From Cupriavidus cauae (GTDB lineage: Bacteria > Pseudomonadota > Gammaproteobacteria > Burkholderiales > Burkholderiaceae), in assembly GCF_008632125.1 (NCBI RefSeq), contig NZ_VWRN01000014.1, positions 1 through 64,000 on the forward strand: DNA of 64,000 nt. Reading direction: 5' to 3'. Below, piece by piece: positions 29,368 to 39,300 of this stretch. The notes beneath the pieces were generated by a model. The model saw only the letters and a list, made by a program, of their open reading frames with translations, ran no database searches and had not been told where the DNA came from. A program made the translations under genes and the position numbers. Within the stretch, counting starts at the first letter, position 1. Every line of letters begins with the position of its first letter.

Positions 29368-29802
29368 TTATTTCCGCCCCTCGAACGTCGCCTCGAACGC
29401 CGTGGCCCGCGCCGTTTGCGCGTCGAGCAGGCAGGTGAAGGTGAAATTGCGCCAACCGCTGCGGCCGCGTGCCTGGCCGTTTCCTTCGAGTACGGTATTG
29501 CCTTTCAAGCTCAGGCTTTGCGGCGTGTCGTCGCCGAGGAAAACGCGATCGACCTTGGCATCGGTGCGCTTCAGTTCCTGCAGGGCCAGCGGGCGGCACA
29601 TGACTTCGGCGACTTTCCTGGCGTCGCTCCATTGACTGGCGACATTGCGGTCCGCGGGCGTGCGCAAGGTGCCGATGGCGCGGTCGAGCGCCTGTCGTTG
29701 CGAGTCCGTCAATGGGCTGCTGTCCTGGGCGGCGGCGGGGTAAGCGGCCGTCGCGACGAGGGCGGCCAGCAGGGCGCGATGCAGTCGGTTCGAGCGTGCC
29801 AT
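29368..29802 (-). CDS. Exported hypothetical protein
   Basis: A 144-residue protein with a clear Sec signal peptide (Arg/His-rich start, hydrophobic core, cleavage probably after AAA at about 26). The mature part has two cysteines (MCRPLALQEL and FTCLL) that could form a disulfide, and it resembles DUF930-type proteins, though I cannot confirm this. The ATG at 29802 has GGGA at good spacing; an ATG at 29814 would add four residues. Confidence 0.65.
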   Translation of the reverse strand: MARSNRLHRALLAALVATAAYPAAAQDSSPLTDSQRQALDRAIGTLRTPADRNVASQWSDARKVAEVMCRPLALQELKRTDAKVDRVFLGDDTPQSLSLKGNTVLEGNGQARGRSGWRNFTFTCLLDAQTARATAFEATFEGRK

Positions 29803-29860
29803 ACGAAGTCCCATCGGTTTCGAATATCGGCGATTCTACGGCGATGCCGGCGGGGCGGCA

Positions 29861-30412
29861 TCATTGCCGGTGTGGCACGCATCCAGCGTCAGTCGCATCC
29901 AGCGTGAGCCGCATCGCGCAGCGCAGATGCACCGGCAAGCCAAGTTCGCGTTCGTGCTCGAGCACGGCGGTGAGCCGTTCATCGAGGGCATCGCCTTCGA
30001 TCGCGTCGAATCCCAGCCGGCCGTAGAACGGCCCGTTCCACGGGAGGTCGCGAAATGTGGTCAGCGTGACGGCCGCCAGCCGTTGCCGACGTGCATGCGC
30101 AATGGCCTGCGAAACGAGCGCGCGGCCGTAGCCCTGGCCTTGGCAATCGCGATGAACGGCGAGTTCCCAGATATGCAGCGCTTGCCCGAACCGCTCGGCG
30201 CTGATAAAGCCGCGCACTTTGCCGGTGTCGTCCTCCGCGACCCATTCAGTGCCCGCCGCAATGAAGCGAAGGTGGACTTCCGGCGGCAGGACGTCGTCGT
30301 CGGCGATCCATGCCAATGCCGGCACGGTCCTGAACAGCTCGGCGGCGGAGCGTTCGATGTCCGGCAGCGATGACGCGTCGCCGCCGGTCGCAGCCCGGAT
30401 CAGCGGCGTCAT
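29861..30412 (-). CDS. GNAT-family N-acetyltransferase
   Basis: A 183-residue GNAT protein. Motif A, the acetyl-CoA pyrophosphate loop, is AVHRDCQGQGYGRALV (Q/RxxGxG/A), preceded by the strand IWELAV and followed by VTLTTFRDLPWNGPFYGRLGF, the family's C-terminal block. The N-terminus IRAATGGDASSLPDIERSAAELF is usual for small-molecule acetyltransferases. Substrate is unknown. Confidence 0.85.
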   Translation of the reverse strand: MTPLIRAATGGDASSLPDIERSAAELFRTVPALAWIADDDVLPPEVHLRFIAAGTEWVAEDDTGKVRGFISAERFGQALHIWELAVHRDCQGQGYGRALVSQAIAHARRQRLAAVTLTTFRDLPWNGPFYGRLGFDAIEGDALDERLTAVLEHERELGLPVHLRCAMRLTLDATDAGCVPHRQ

Positions 30413-30446
30413 TGCTGGCGCATGCTGTGAGTAGTGTTCGACGGCA

Positions 30447-31010
30447 TCATGCCTCGGCGCCGTCGTTCGGCGGCTGCGCGATCTCGCGGATCACGCGCGC
30501 CGGATTGCCTGCCGCGACCACATTCGGCGGAATATCGCGCGTGACCACCGCACCCGCGCCGATCACGCTGTTCTCGCCGATCGTGACGCCCGCCAGCACG
30601 ATCGCGCCGCCGCCGAGCCAGACGTTGTTACCGATCACGATGGGTTTGGCGGCTTCGTATTTCTGCCGGCGCAATTCCGGATCCACCGGGTGTGTCGGCG
30701 TCAGCAATTGCACATTGGGCCCGATCTGCACGTCTTCGCCGATCGTGATCGGCGCGACGTCCAGTGCCATCAATCCGTAATTGGCGAAGGTACGCGCGCC
30801 GACCGTAATGTACTTGCCGTAGTCGACGTAAAGCGGTGGCTTGATATTGACGTCCGGACCGACGGCGCCGAGCATTTCATGCAGGACCTGTTGGGCGCTG
30901 TCGAGGTCGACGGCATAGCGCGTCTCGTATTCGCGCGACAGGCGATACGCGCGGCGCGATGCGGCCTGCAATTCCGGGTCTTCGGCGATATAGAGATCGC
31001 CGGCAAGCAT
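30447..31010 (-). CDS. Sugar O-acetyltransferase (maltose/galactoside type)
   Basis: A 187-residue left-handed beta-helix acetyltransferase of the Maa/LacA/NodL type: an N-terminal cap (MLAGDLYIAEDPELQ), FANYGLMALDVAPITIGEDVQIGPNV, the catalytic His in LLTPTHPVD, and repeated hexapeptides (IVIGNNVWLGGGAIVLAGVT) ending in GNPARVI. It moves acetyl groups from acetyl-CoA to sugars. The usual KERMLAG motif is complete in frame upstream of ATG 31010 (QKER), so translation may begin further upstream at a non-ATG codon; no ATG is available in that frame. Confidence 0.88.
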   Translation of the reverse strand: MLAGDLYIAEDPELQAASRRAYRLSREYETRYAVDLDSAQQVLHEMLGAVGPDVNIKPPLYVDYGKYITVGARTFANYGLMALDVAPITIGEDVQIGPNVQLLTPTHPVDPELRRQKYEAAKPIVIGNNVWLGGGAIVLAGVTIGENSVIGAGAVVTRDIPPNVVAAGNPARVIREIAQPPNDGAEA

Positions 31011-31197
31011 TCTTTCCTTCTGGCTGCGATGGTCGATGTGCTCGGTGTGATTGGTGCTCGGTGTTATCGGTGCCGGTACTCGACATGGGTAGGCTGAGGG
31101 TCGTTGTCGCGCGGCCGATCATAGCAGGACGTTGTTGCGAACTTGGCCGAGTGGCATTCGATCAGGCAGGTTCGCCTGCGGCCTGCACGCCCGCCCG

Positions 31198-31494
31198 TCA
31201 GTCGCCGCCATCGCCACCGCCGTCGGCACCACCATCGCCCGCATCGCCCGCATCGCCCGCATCGCCCGCATCGCCCTCATGGCCACGGCCATCGCCGCCG
31301 TCATAGCGCGTGCGCTGCTGGACCTGTCCATCCGGCCCGTGAATGACCAGTTCGACCTGGTCCTTGCTGGCCTTTTCGCGTCCGGCCGCGATGGCTTCTT
31401 CCTGCGAAGGGTAGTGCGAGGTGGCGCCGTCGGTGTCTTCGACGGTCACCGCCCAGCCGCGGTCGGCGGGCAGCACGTGGACGGTACGGTTCAT
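31198..31494 (-). CDS. DUF2188-family protein with Gly/Asp repeat tail
   Basis: A 98-residue protein: a DUF2188 core (1 to about 65: VHVLPADRGWAVTVED, SQEEAIAAGREKA, VELVIHGPDGQVQQRTRY) and a C-terminal tail of repeated Gly-Asp-Ala units encoded by a 9-bp tandem repeat. The tail is absent from its three relatives here and is probably disordered. Function unknown. Confidence 0.75.
   Translation of the reverse strand: MNRTVHVLPADRGWAVTVEDTDGATSHYPSQEEAIAAGREKASKDQVELVIHGPDGQVQQRTRYDGGDGRGHEGDAGDAGDAGDAGDGGADGGGDGGD
31233..31277. repeat. 9-bp tandem repeat inside a DUF2188 gene
   Basis: Five in-register copies of CATCGCCCG (the last with one change) encode the Gly-Asp-Ala tail. Because the unit is three codons, copy-number change would alter tail length without a frameshift. 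Confidence 0.85.
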
Positions 31495-31558
31495 GGTCGT
31501 GTTCCATTGCCGGCAGCGGGCGGGGGCATGGCGGCCCTGGCCACCGCGCTGCCGGGGG

Positions 31559-31768
31559 TCAAGCCGCCAGGCTTTCCTGTTCGGTCAGGCGGCGGATTTC
31601 GCCGTCGGCCTCCTGGACCAGCAGGCCCACGCCGCGCCGCCGGGCGGCGGCCATGGCGAGCTGCAGGGCGTCATCGCGGCCGTCGTAGCGCAGGATCGAT
31701 TGCGCCTGGCCTTCGACGGTCAATTCCCATCCGGTATGGGTGGCTTTCAATACGAAGTTGCGAGGCAT
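31559..31768 (-). CDS. DUF2188-like small protein
   Basis: A 69-residue protein with the same layout as its neighbours (THTGWELTVEG, RDDALQLAMAAARRRGVGLLVQEADGEIRRL), more divergent in sequence. The ATG at 31768 is chosen for length; the frame runs further upstream without similarity. It lies between the other two DUF2188 genes on the same strand. Confidence 0.65.
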   Translation of the reverse strand: MPRNFVLKATHTGWELTVEGQAQSILRYDGRDDALQLAMAAARRRGVGLLVQEADGEIRRLTEQESLAA

Positions 31769-31844
31769 GGTCTTCGGTCGAGAGCGGAGGGAACTTGCAT
31801 CGTAGTGCATCGGGATGCCGCTCAGTATGCGAGTTCGTCCTACG

Positions 31845-32069
31845 TCATCCCTTGGACGCCGCCGGATCGTGGCCGAAGCTGTTGCGCATGCGGATCTGCC
31901 CGTCGCGCCCATGCACCAGCAATTCGACACGGTCGCGCCGCGCGGCGTCGGTGGCGACCTCGATGGCTTCTTCCTGGGTCTCGTGATGCGAGCTGGCGAC
32001 GGGTTCGCCTTCGCGGCTGACATTCCAGCCGCTGCCATGCGGCGTCACATGGATATTGCGTCCTGCCAT
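31845..32069 (-). CDS. DUF2188-family small protein
   Basis: A 74-residue paralogue of the protein at 27,276-27,500: NIHVTPHGSGWNVSREGE, HETQEEAIEVATDAA and LLVHGRDGQIRMRNSFGHDP. The start at 32069 follows AGGTG. Four such genes within 5 kb suggest local duplication. Function unknown. Confidence 0.75.
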   Translation of the reverse strand: MAGRNIHVTPHGSGWNVSREGEPVASSHHETQEEAIEVATDAARRDRVELLVHGRDGQIRMRNSFGHDPAASKG

Positions 32070-32210
32070 GGTGGCACCTCTTGATCGGAACTTTCTTCCT
32101 TTCTAGAGCGGGGGCGGGGCGCGTGGTATCGGTGGCTGTCCGACAGTAAGCGGACGCGGGATGGCGCGCGCGCCAAAGGCCGCGGAGGCGGCGCGTGGCA
32201 CAGCGGGGCT

Positions 32211-32591
32211 TCAGCCGTGCCACCACCGCCATGCAAGCAGCGCCGCCCCCAGCCACAGGGCCACCACCATCGCGGCGCCCCAGTAGCTGCGGGGCCTGCC
32301 GCGCCGCTCGTCGAGCCACCGGCGGGCCTGCTCGCGGCAGGAGTCGGCCAGGGGCGCAGGCAGCGTGCGCAGCGCGCACCAGATCAGCGCGGGCAGCAGG
32401 ACGATCTCGTCGAGGTAGCCGAGCACCGGCACGAAGTCGGGAATCAGATCGATGGGGCTGAACGCATAGGCGACGATCAACGCGCACAGGCCGCGGGTCA
32501 GCCAGGGCGTCGCGGGATGGCGGCAGGCGAACCACAGCGTCAGCACGTCGCGCCGCAGTCGTCCGGCCCACGCGCGCAAGGTCTCGAGCAT
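32211..32591 (-). CDS. DUF1232 (YkvA-like) membrane protein
   Basis: A 126-residue protein with the DUF1232 core AYAFSPIDLIPDFVPVLGYLDEIVLLPA (about 40-68), flanked by hydrophobic segments. The C-terminal GAAMVVALWLGAALLAW is a second membrane helix. DUF1232 proteins are small inner-membrane proteins of unknown role. The start MLETLRAW at 32591 fits the family better than the longer frame from 32666. Confidence 0.8.
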   Translation of the reverse strand: MLETLRAWAGRLRRDVLTLWFACRHPATPWLTRGLCALIVAYAFSPIDLIPDFVPVLGYLDEIVLLPALIWCALRTLPAPLADSCREQARRWLDERRGRPRSYWGAAMVVALWLGAALLAWRWWHG

Positions 32592-32704
32592 GACGGGGAT
32601 GGCGGGGATGGCGGGAGAAAGAAGGGGGCTGGAGCGGATAGCGCACGTTGGCGCGGCAGCGCGCATGCTAGCATGGCCCGATCGAGGTCACGGGAGAGAA
32701 CATC

Positions 32705-32983
32705 ATGGCCAAGCGCGAACGGCCCGCACGTGCGCTGCAGGACGAAGTGAGCCGGCGTATCCAGCGACTGGACGAGATCGTCGACGAGGGATTGAAGGTG
32801 CGGGTGCCCGTGCCGCAACCGCATCCGCGCGATGCGCGCGGGCGCAATTGGGATATGCAGGGCTTCGGCCATGTGCGCGGCCATGAGCGCGCGATTCGCG
32901 CCGTGGTCGACAAGGTACGCGACGAATTCGATCTGTCCGACAACCCCGCCGCGCCAACGGATCCATTCGCGCCGGCATCGTGA
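32705..32983 (+). CDS. Small hypothetical protein (92 aa)
   Basis: A 92-residue hydrophilic protein with Arg-rich (KRERPARALQDEVSRRIQRL) and acidic parts; no domain is recognised. A GGGAGAGAA Shine-Dalgarno sits seven bases before the ATG. A tandem repeat follows its stop. Confidence 0.6.
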   Translation: MAKRERPARALQDEVSRRIQRLDEIVDEGLKVRVPVPQPHPRDARGRNWDMQGFGHVRGHERAIRAVVDKVRDEFDLSDNPAAPTDPFAPAS

Positions 32984-33009
32984 CAGGCGTCACGAGCTGC
33001 GGACCCTGA

Positions 33010-33116
33010 GCGCAACCCGGGCGCAACTTCAGCGCAACCTCGGCGCAACCTCGGCGCACTTCCAAGCGCCGCCGCTCAAGCGCCCCCAAAGCGACCCCAA
33101 GCGCAGCCGAAGCGCA
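33010..33116. repeat. 11-bp tandem repeat
   Basis: Five units of GCGCAAC(C/T)(C/T)(C/G)G, each 11 bp, at 33010-33064, then more diverged GCGC-starting units to about 33116. It fills the spacer between the 92-residue gene and the end of the aldo/keto reductase gene. Confidence 0.75.
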
Positions 33117-33127
33117 AATTCACCCTC

Positions 33128-34117
33128 TCATGCCGGCTCGTGTTCCGGCATATCGGTGCAGGGCCCGTTGCGGCAAGGGCGCGGCGAACCGCCGCCCAGA
33201 ATGGTGGGCGCCAGCGCGGGCCCGCGCTCGCCCAGCGCGCGATACCGGTCCAGCAGCGACAGGTTCTCGCGGATATGCTGCTCGGAAAACATCGAGGTGA
33301 TGACGATGCCGTGCTCGCCGGCGAGGCTCAGCGCGAAATGCATCGCCAGCTCCTGTTCGGTCAGTTCCTCCAGCCCGAGCTTGCTGACGGCGTCCCGCAC
33401 CGGCCGGCTGGCGGCGCTGGCCGCCAGGCTGTCGGGCCCGCCGCCATAGGGCCGCGACAGGAAACGCTGCCGCCCGGCGCCCATGCCGGCATGCAGCCGG
33501 TCGAGCACGTTCAGATTGGCCTCGAACAGCCACGCCGGCGCCTGCTGCGCCATCGGTGTGGCACTGATCTCCGGCGAATCGATGGTCACGCCCCACTGGC
33601 CGATCTTGCCGTCGCGCTGGGCCTCGTCCAGGAAGCGCTGCAGCTCGTCGGTCAGCACCTCCGGCGAAAGCGGTTCGTGAACCAGGTAGTAATCGATGCG
33701 CTCGCTGCGCAACTGGCGCAGCGATTGCTCCAGGCACGCGCGCGCATAGCCGACCTCATAGTTGCGCTGCGACAGCGCGGCACGCGAGGCGGCATGGACC
33801 ATGCGGCGGCCCCCGGGCATGCGCTTGATCCAGCCGCGCGCCAGGCTCTTGGCCAGGCTCAGCGCGCGCGTATTGCGCGGCGGCACCACGCCGAACTTGC
33901 TGGTGACGGTGACGTGCTGGCGCTTGCCGGCGAGGAACTCGCCGAGCAGCGCCTCGGCTTCCCCAAAACCGTAGGACCGCGCGACGTCGAAATGACGGAT
34001 GCCGTTGTCATACGCGACCGCCAGCGCCCGCAGCGATTCCTTCCTGCCCACCCGGCCCAGCATGGGAGCACAACCGAAACCCAATCGGCCCGACAATTCC
34101 TGGGAATGCTCACTCAC
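33128..34117 (-). CDS. Aldo/keto reductase
   Basis: A 329-residue (beta/alpha)8 oxidoreductase. FGCAPMLGRVG opens the barrel; YDNGIRHFDVARSYGFGEAE carries the catalytic Asp and Tyr; VTVTSKFG has the catalytic Lys; and YYLVHEPL replaces the usual xxxH motif. Family members reduce aldehydes or ketones with NADPH. Its ATG overlaps the stop of the upstream GMC oxidoreductase by four bases, so the two probably work on one substrate. Confidence 0.85.
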   Translation of the reverse strand: MSEHSQELSGRLGFGCAPMLGRVGRKESLRALAVAYDNGIRHFDVARSYGFGEAEALLGEFLAGKRQHVTVTSKFGVVPPRNTRALSLAKSLARGWIKRMPGGRRMVHAASRAALSQRNYEVGYARACLEQSLRQLRSERIDYYLVHEPLSPEVLTDELQRFLDEAQRDGKIGQWGVTIDSPEISATPMAQQAPAWLFEANLNVLDRLHAGMGAGRQRFLSRPYGGGPDSLAASAASRPVRDAVSKLGLEELTEQELAMHFALSLAGEHGIVITSMFSEQHIRENLSLLDRYRALGERGPALAPTILGGGSPRPCRNGPCTDMPEHEPA

Positions 34118-35958
34118 CTTGGCGCTCCTGCGGTCGCTACGGCAACGGGCTCGTCGATCGGTTCGACGGACGGGGGATTCCGATCCGCCACGGGCGTCGC
34201 GTCGGTCGGCATGTCGTTAGGCATGCGGGCGTCGTTTCGGTTCTCGGTATCGTTTGCGGTATCGCTTGCCGCATCGCTCGCGTTCGGTCTGGCGAGCTGT
34301 GCCGCGATGTCGTCGGCGATACGCGCCGACAGCGCGACGATGGTCAGCGTCGGATTGGCCTGTCCGGACGACGGAAATACCGCGCTGCTGGCGACGTACA
34401 GATTGTCGGTGCCGAACACGCGGCAGCGGGGGTCCACCACGCCGTCGCGCCAGTGCGCCGCCATGCGCGCGGTGCCGATCTGGTGGAAGCCGTCGGCGGC
34501 CTGCGCCAGCACCGCGTCGACGCGCTCGGCCTCCGGCATCCAGTATTCGAGCCGGCCGGCACCGGTCTTGCGCAGATGCCGGTCCAGCAACGCATGGCAG
34601 CGCACCACCGAATCGGCGTCCGCGTGCTGATAGCGCAGATCGATCCGCAGCCGCCGCATGCCGTGGCAGTCGGCGGTCTCGGCCAGCGTCACGCGGCTCT
34701 CGCGCGAGGGCAACTGCTCGGCATGGTAGTGCAGCGCATAGACATTGTTCGGGCTCGGCAGGAAGAAGCCGGGCAGCCGCGGCCGCGCGAAGTAGCGCCG
34801 ATAGACGAAGGGCGGCACGAAGGTCGCGATCTTGGCGAGGTCCTTGCAGACGTTGCGGACATGGGCGCCGCGGTCCTTGCGCGCGCTGGCGTTGGCGACC
34901 AGCTTGGCGATCGCCGGCGGCGCCAGATAGCGGCTGATCACCGGCGTGCACAGCGCCAGGTATGCGAACGACAGGATGCCGTTGCCGTGCGCGGGGTCCG
35001 CGGGGGGATGGTTGTCCAGCCACATCGCGGTATTCAGCAACTGCTGCTCGCGCTGCACGCGGGCCGGCACGGTGAAGCGCCGCCGCGCATAGAAGCCCTG
35101 CGCATCGCGCTCGAAATGGTAGATGGTGCGCGCCGCCTCCGAATCGAACCGCACGCTGGCGATCTTGCCGGAGATGTGGCCCATGTAGTGCCGGCCCAGC
35201 AGGCCGCTGCGATTGCCGAGGCGATCGCCGTGCCGCGCATTGACGTTCAGCAGCAGGCGTGTCGCTTCCAGCCCGCCGCAGGCCAGCACGAAATGGTCGG
35301 CTACGATGCGCGTGCGTGCGGCGCCGCGGGCCACCACGATGCTGGCGACATGCTCGCGGTCCCCGCTGGGTTCGATATCGACACAGGTGGCGCCGAGCAG
35401 CAGCTGCACGCTGGGCTCGCGCTCGAACCAGTCGCGATAGCGGCGCGCGAAGTTGGGTTCGCCGCTCCAGCGCTCCAGATCGGAGGCGATCACGTCGCCA
35501 GGCTGGAAGCGCGCGGTGATGGGCCGGCTCGCCGATTCGGCGGCGAGGCGATCGAGCGTGAAGGCGGGTTGGCCGCAGTTGGTGTACTCGCAGGCGCGCG
35601 CATAGTACGGCGACAGTTCTTCGTAGCGGATCGGCCAGGCGGTGCCGGGCGCGTAGTCGCGCGGCTCGAAGTCGATCGGATCGAAGGGGATGCAGCGCCC
35701 GCCCCACAGCCACGACGTACCGCCGAACGCGCGCCGCACGGCATCCTGCATCGTCGCGTGGCGGCGCGCATCGGCGAGCTCGGCGTCGCACATCGCCTGC
35801 GCTTCGTCCTGGAAGGTTTCGCCGCCGCTTTCGACCAGCATCACGGCGATGCCGCGGCGCGCGAGCTCCATCGCGCAGGTGATGCCGGCAGGCCCTGAGC
35901 CGACCACGCAGACGGTCGTACGCAAGCTCGCTTGGTGCGAGGGGGGACGCAGTACCAT
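34114..35958 (-). CDS. GMC-family FAD oxidoreductase
   Basis: A 614-residue glucose-methanol-choline oxidoreductase. VCVVGSGPAGITCAMELARR near the N-terminus binds FAD. GGTSWLWGGRC is the GMC signature area, and the C-terminal HQIGTARM with later SSAVFPSSGQANPTLT holds the catalytic His and Asn. Such enzymes oxidise alcohols or sugars. The ATG at 35958 has GGAGAA six bases upstream; an in-frame extension to 36057 is rejected. It is translationally coupled to the aldo/keto reductase. No cytochrome partner is adjacent. Confidence 0.88.
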   Translation of the reverse strand: MVLRPPSHQASLRTTVCVVGSGPAGITCAMELARRGIAVMLVESGGETFQDEAQAMCDAELADARRHATMQDAVRRAFGGTSWLWGGRCIPFDPIDFEPRDYAPGTAWPIRYEELSPYYARACEYTNCGQPAFTLDRLAAESASRPITARFQPGDVIASDLERWSGEPNFARRYRDWFEREPSVQLLLGATCVDIEPSGDREHVASIVVARGAARTRIVADHFVLACGGLEATRLLLNVNARHGDRLGNRSGLLGRHYMGHISGKIASVRFDSEAARTIYHFERDAQGFYARRRFTVPARVQREQQLLNTAMWLDNHPPADPAHGNGILSFAYLALCTPVISRYLAPPAIAKLVANASARKDRGAHVRNVCKDLAKIATFVPPFVYRRYFARPRLPGFFLPSPNNVYALHYHAEQLPSRESRVTLAETADCHGMRRLRIDLRYQHADADSVVRCHALLDRHLRKTGAGRLEYWMPEAERVDAVLAQAADGFHQIGTARMAAHWRDGVVDPRCRVFGTDNLYVASSAVFPSSGQANPTLTIVALSARIADDIAAQLARPNASDAASDTANDTENRNDARMPNDMPTDATPVADRNPPSVEPIDEPVAVATAGAPR

Positions 35959-36166
35959 GGGAGGTTCTCCGGCAGCCTGGCGATCGCGGGATGACGCGGC
36001 ACGGCCTGCCGCGCGCTCGGGTGGGGCGCGAGAGGCATGGGCCGGTTCGACACGCACAATCTATGGGCCGGGGTGGCCAGCGTCCGTACGTTGCCACACG
36101 CAGTGTTGCGCTGCGCAAGAGCGCGTGCCAGCGTAGTGCGTGCGCGAGGGCCTGTGCGAAGGGCAT

Positions 36167-36322
36167 GCGATGGCCTTCGCGATTGTCTTGGCGATTGTCT
36201 CGGCGACTTTGTGCGCAAATGTTTTGGCGATTGTCTTCGCGATACCCTGCGCAAAAGCCCGCGTAATCGTCTTTGCGATCTTATTCGCGATGGCCTGCGC
36301 GACGCCGCGTGCGATTCCCTCG
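36167..36322. repeat. 12-bp degenerate tandem repeat, 13 units
   Basis: Thirteen consecutive 12-bp units with consensus GCGATTGTCTTC run without a break from 36167 to 36322, directly downstream of the NAD-glutamate dehydrogenase stop. Units have diverged by substitution but not by length. The minus strand would encode repeats like AIAKTIAK, the plus strand hydrophobic repeats, but neither frame has a credible start. The remaining 391-bp spacer shows nothing else. Confidence 0.85.
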
Positions 36323-36349
36323 TTGCAGGCGCTGCCGCTGCCCGACGCC

Positions 36350-39300
36350 TCAGGCCGCGTGCTCGAGCATGCCGATCTCGCGCGTGGCCACCGACAGCAT
36401 CGACAGCCCGGTGGCACCGGCGGCGCGTTGGTCCGCCAGCATGCGGCCGAAGCGTTCCAGCGGGCCATGACGGGCCTGGCGCCAGCGCTCGATCAGGCCG
36501 TCGGCGCCTTCCTCGCGCGCGCTGGGGCCGGCCTGCTGCAGCACGCTGACGGTCAGCGCGCGCTTGAGGCGGTCCAGATCGTCGAGCATGGTGGTGCGGG
36601 CCAGCAGATCCCAGTGCGTATCCGCGGGCAGCGCCTGTGCGCGTTCGCGCAGCCAGCCGAAGCTCAGATGCCGGTCCAGCGCGAAATACACGTCGGCGAC
36701 CTGCGCCAGGCTGCGCTCGCAGCCCGAGGCCACCTCGGCGATATCGAGCGCGGCGACCGCGATATCGCCGGCGGCGACCTGCAGGGCCAGCGCGTCGTCG
36801 ATGCCGAGCGCGGTCAGCGCCTCGCGCCGCTGGGTCAGCGCGGCGGCCTCGTGCTCGGCCAGCAGCGTCGGCAGCCGCGGCGTCAGCCAGACCGCGGCGG
36901 CGGCGTAGTCGGGACGCGTGCCCGCCGGCGCACCGTTGGTCGGGCGGCGCCGCAGCAGCCATAGCGTCGCGCCTTCGAGCAAGCGCGCGAGGCCGGCGAA
37001 CATGCCGGCCTGCACCTCGTCGGCGACGCGGTTGTCGAGCGCATCGATGGCCTGCCACAGCCCCGTCAGCCCGAACACATCGCGGGCGGTCAGGCAGGCG
37101 CGCACGATATCGGCAGGCCGCGCGTCGGTCTCCTCCATCATCCGATGCACGAAGGTCGGGCCGACGCGGTTGACCAGCGTGTTGGTCAGATAGGTGGCAA
37201 GGATCTCGCGCCGCAGCGGGTGCCGCTGCATCGTGTCGGCGTAGCGCACGCGCAGCGGCTGCGGGAAGTAGTCGGACAGCAGGCCGGCCACCGTCGGGTC
37301 TTCCGGCACGTCGGAGGCGAGCAGCGCGTCGTACAGCCACATCTTGCTGTACGCAAGCAGCACCGCGCGCTCGGGCGAGGTCAGCCCGAGCCCGGCGGCC
37401 TTGCGCTCGACGATCTCCTCGTCGGGCGGCAGGAATTCGAGCGCGCGATTGAGCCGGCCCGCGCGCTCGAGCGCGCGCATCAGCCGGGCCTCGATATCGA
37501 GCAGTTCGGCGGCGCGGCGGTTGGCGATCGACAGCGCCTGGGTCTGGTAGTAGTTGTCGTGCAGCACCAGCGCCGCGACTTCGTCGGTCATCTCGGCCAG
37601 CAGCTTGTTGCGCTGCTTGTCGGTCATCTCGCCGTCGGCGACCACCAGCCCGAGCAGGATCTTGATGTTGACCTCGTGATCCGAGCAGTCGACGCCGGCC
37701 GAATTGTCGATCGCATCGGTATGGATGCGGCCGCCGGCGCGGGCGTATTCGATGCGGCCAAGCTGCGTGAAGCCCAGGTTGCCGCCTTCGCCGACGACCT
37801 TGCAGCGCAGGGCCGCGCCATTGACGCGCACGGCGTCGTTGGCGCGGTCGCCGACCTGCTGGTGGGTCTCGTCGGTGGCCTTGACGTAGGTGCCGATGCC
37901 TCCGTTGTACAGCAGGTCGACCGGCGCGGTCAGGATTGCCTGGATCAGCTCGGCCGGCGTCAGCGCGGTGGCGTCGATGCCGAGCGCGGCGCGCACCTGC
38001 GGCGTCAGCGCGATGGTCTTGGCGCTGCGCGGATGCACGCCGCCGCCGGCCGAGATCTTGCCCGCATCGTAGTCGGCCCAGCTCGAGCGCGGCAGCGCGA
38101 ACAGCCGGCGCCGCTCTTCCAGGCTGACGGCCGGGTTCGGGTCCGGGTCCAGGAAGATATGGCGGTGGTCGAACGCGGCCAGCAGCCGGATATGGGGCGA
38201 CAGCAACATGCCGTTGCCGAACACGTCGCCCGACATGTCGCCGATGCCGACGACGGTGAAGTCGGTCGACTGGATGTCGGTGCCGAGCTCCCGGAAATGC
38301 CGCTTGACCGATTCCCAGGCGCCGCGCGCGGTGATCGCCATCTTCTTGTGGTCGTAGCCGACCGAGCCGCCCGAGGCGAAGGCATCGCCGAGCCAGAAGC
38401 CGTATTCCCCGGAGATCGCATTGGCATAGTCGGAGAAGCTGGCGGTGCCCTTGTCGGCCGCGACCACGAGATAGGGGTCGTCGTCATCGTGGCGCACCAC
38501 CTGCGGTGGCGGCACCACCGCGCCGCCGGCGAGGTTGTCGGTGACATCGAGCAGGCCGCGCAGGAAGGTCTGATAGCAGGCCACCCCTTCGGCCATCCAC
38601 GCATCGCGATCGGTGGGCGAGGGCGGGCGCTTGACGACGAAGCCGCCCTTGGAGCCGACCGGCACGATCACCGTGTTCTTGACCATCTGCGCCTTCATCA
38701 GCCCCAGCACCTCGGTGCGGAAGTCCTCGCGCCGATCGGACCAGCGCAGTCCGCCGCGCGCGACGCGGCCGCCGCGCAGATGCACGCCCTCGACGCGCGG
38801 CGAGTAGACCCAGATCTCGAACATCGGCCGCGGTTCGGGCAGGCCGGCGATGCGGGCCGGATCGAGCTTGAACGACAGGCACGGGCGGGGCGTGCCGTCG
38901 GCGCTCTGGCGGAAGCAATTGGTGCGCGTGGTGGCCTGGATCACGCCGAGGAACTGCCGCAGGATGCGGTCCTCGTCGAGATTGGGCACCTGGTCGAGCG
39001 CGGCGCCGATCGCCTCCAGCAACTGCGCGCAGCGCGCCTCGCGCGCCGGCTCGGAACCTGGGTCGATGGCCGGATCGAAACGGGCGGCGAACAGCGCCAC
39101 CAGCAGCGCCGCGATGCGCGGATTGCCGGTCAGCGCGCGCTCGATATAGGCGTCGCTGAAGGTCGAACCGACCTGCCGCAGATACTTGGCGTAGGCGCGC
39201 AGGATCGTGACTTCGCGTGCCGGCATCTCGGCCAGCAGCACCAGCCGGTTCAGGTCGTCGTTCTCGATCGCGCCATCCCAGGCGCGCGCGAAGGCGTCCT

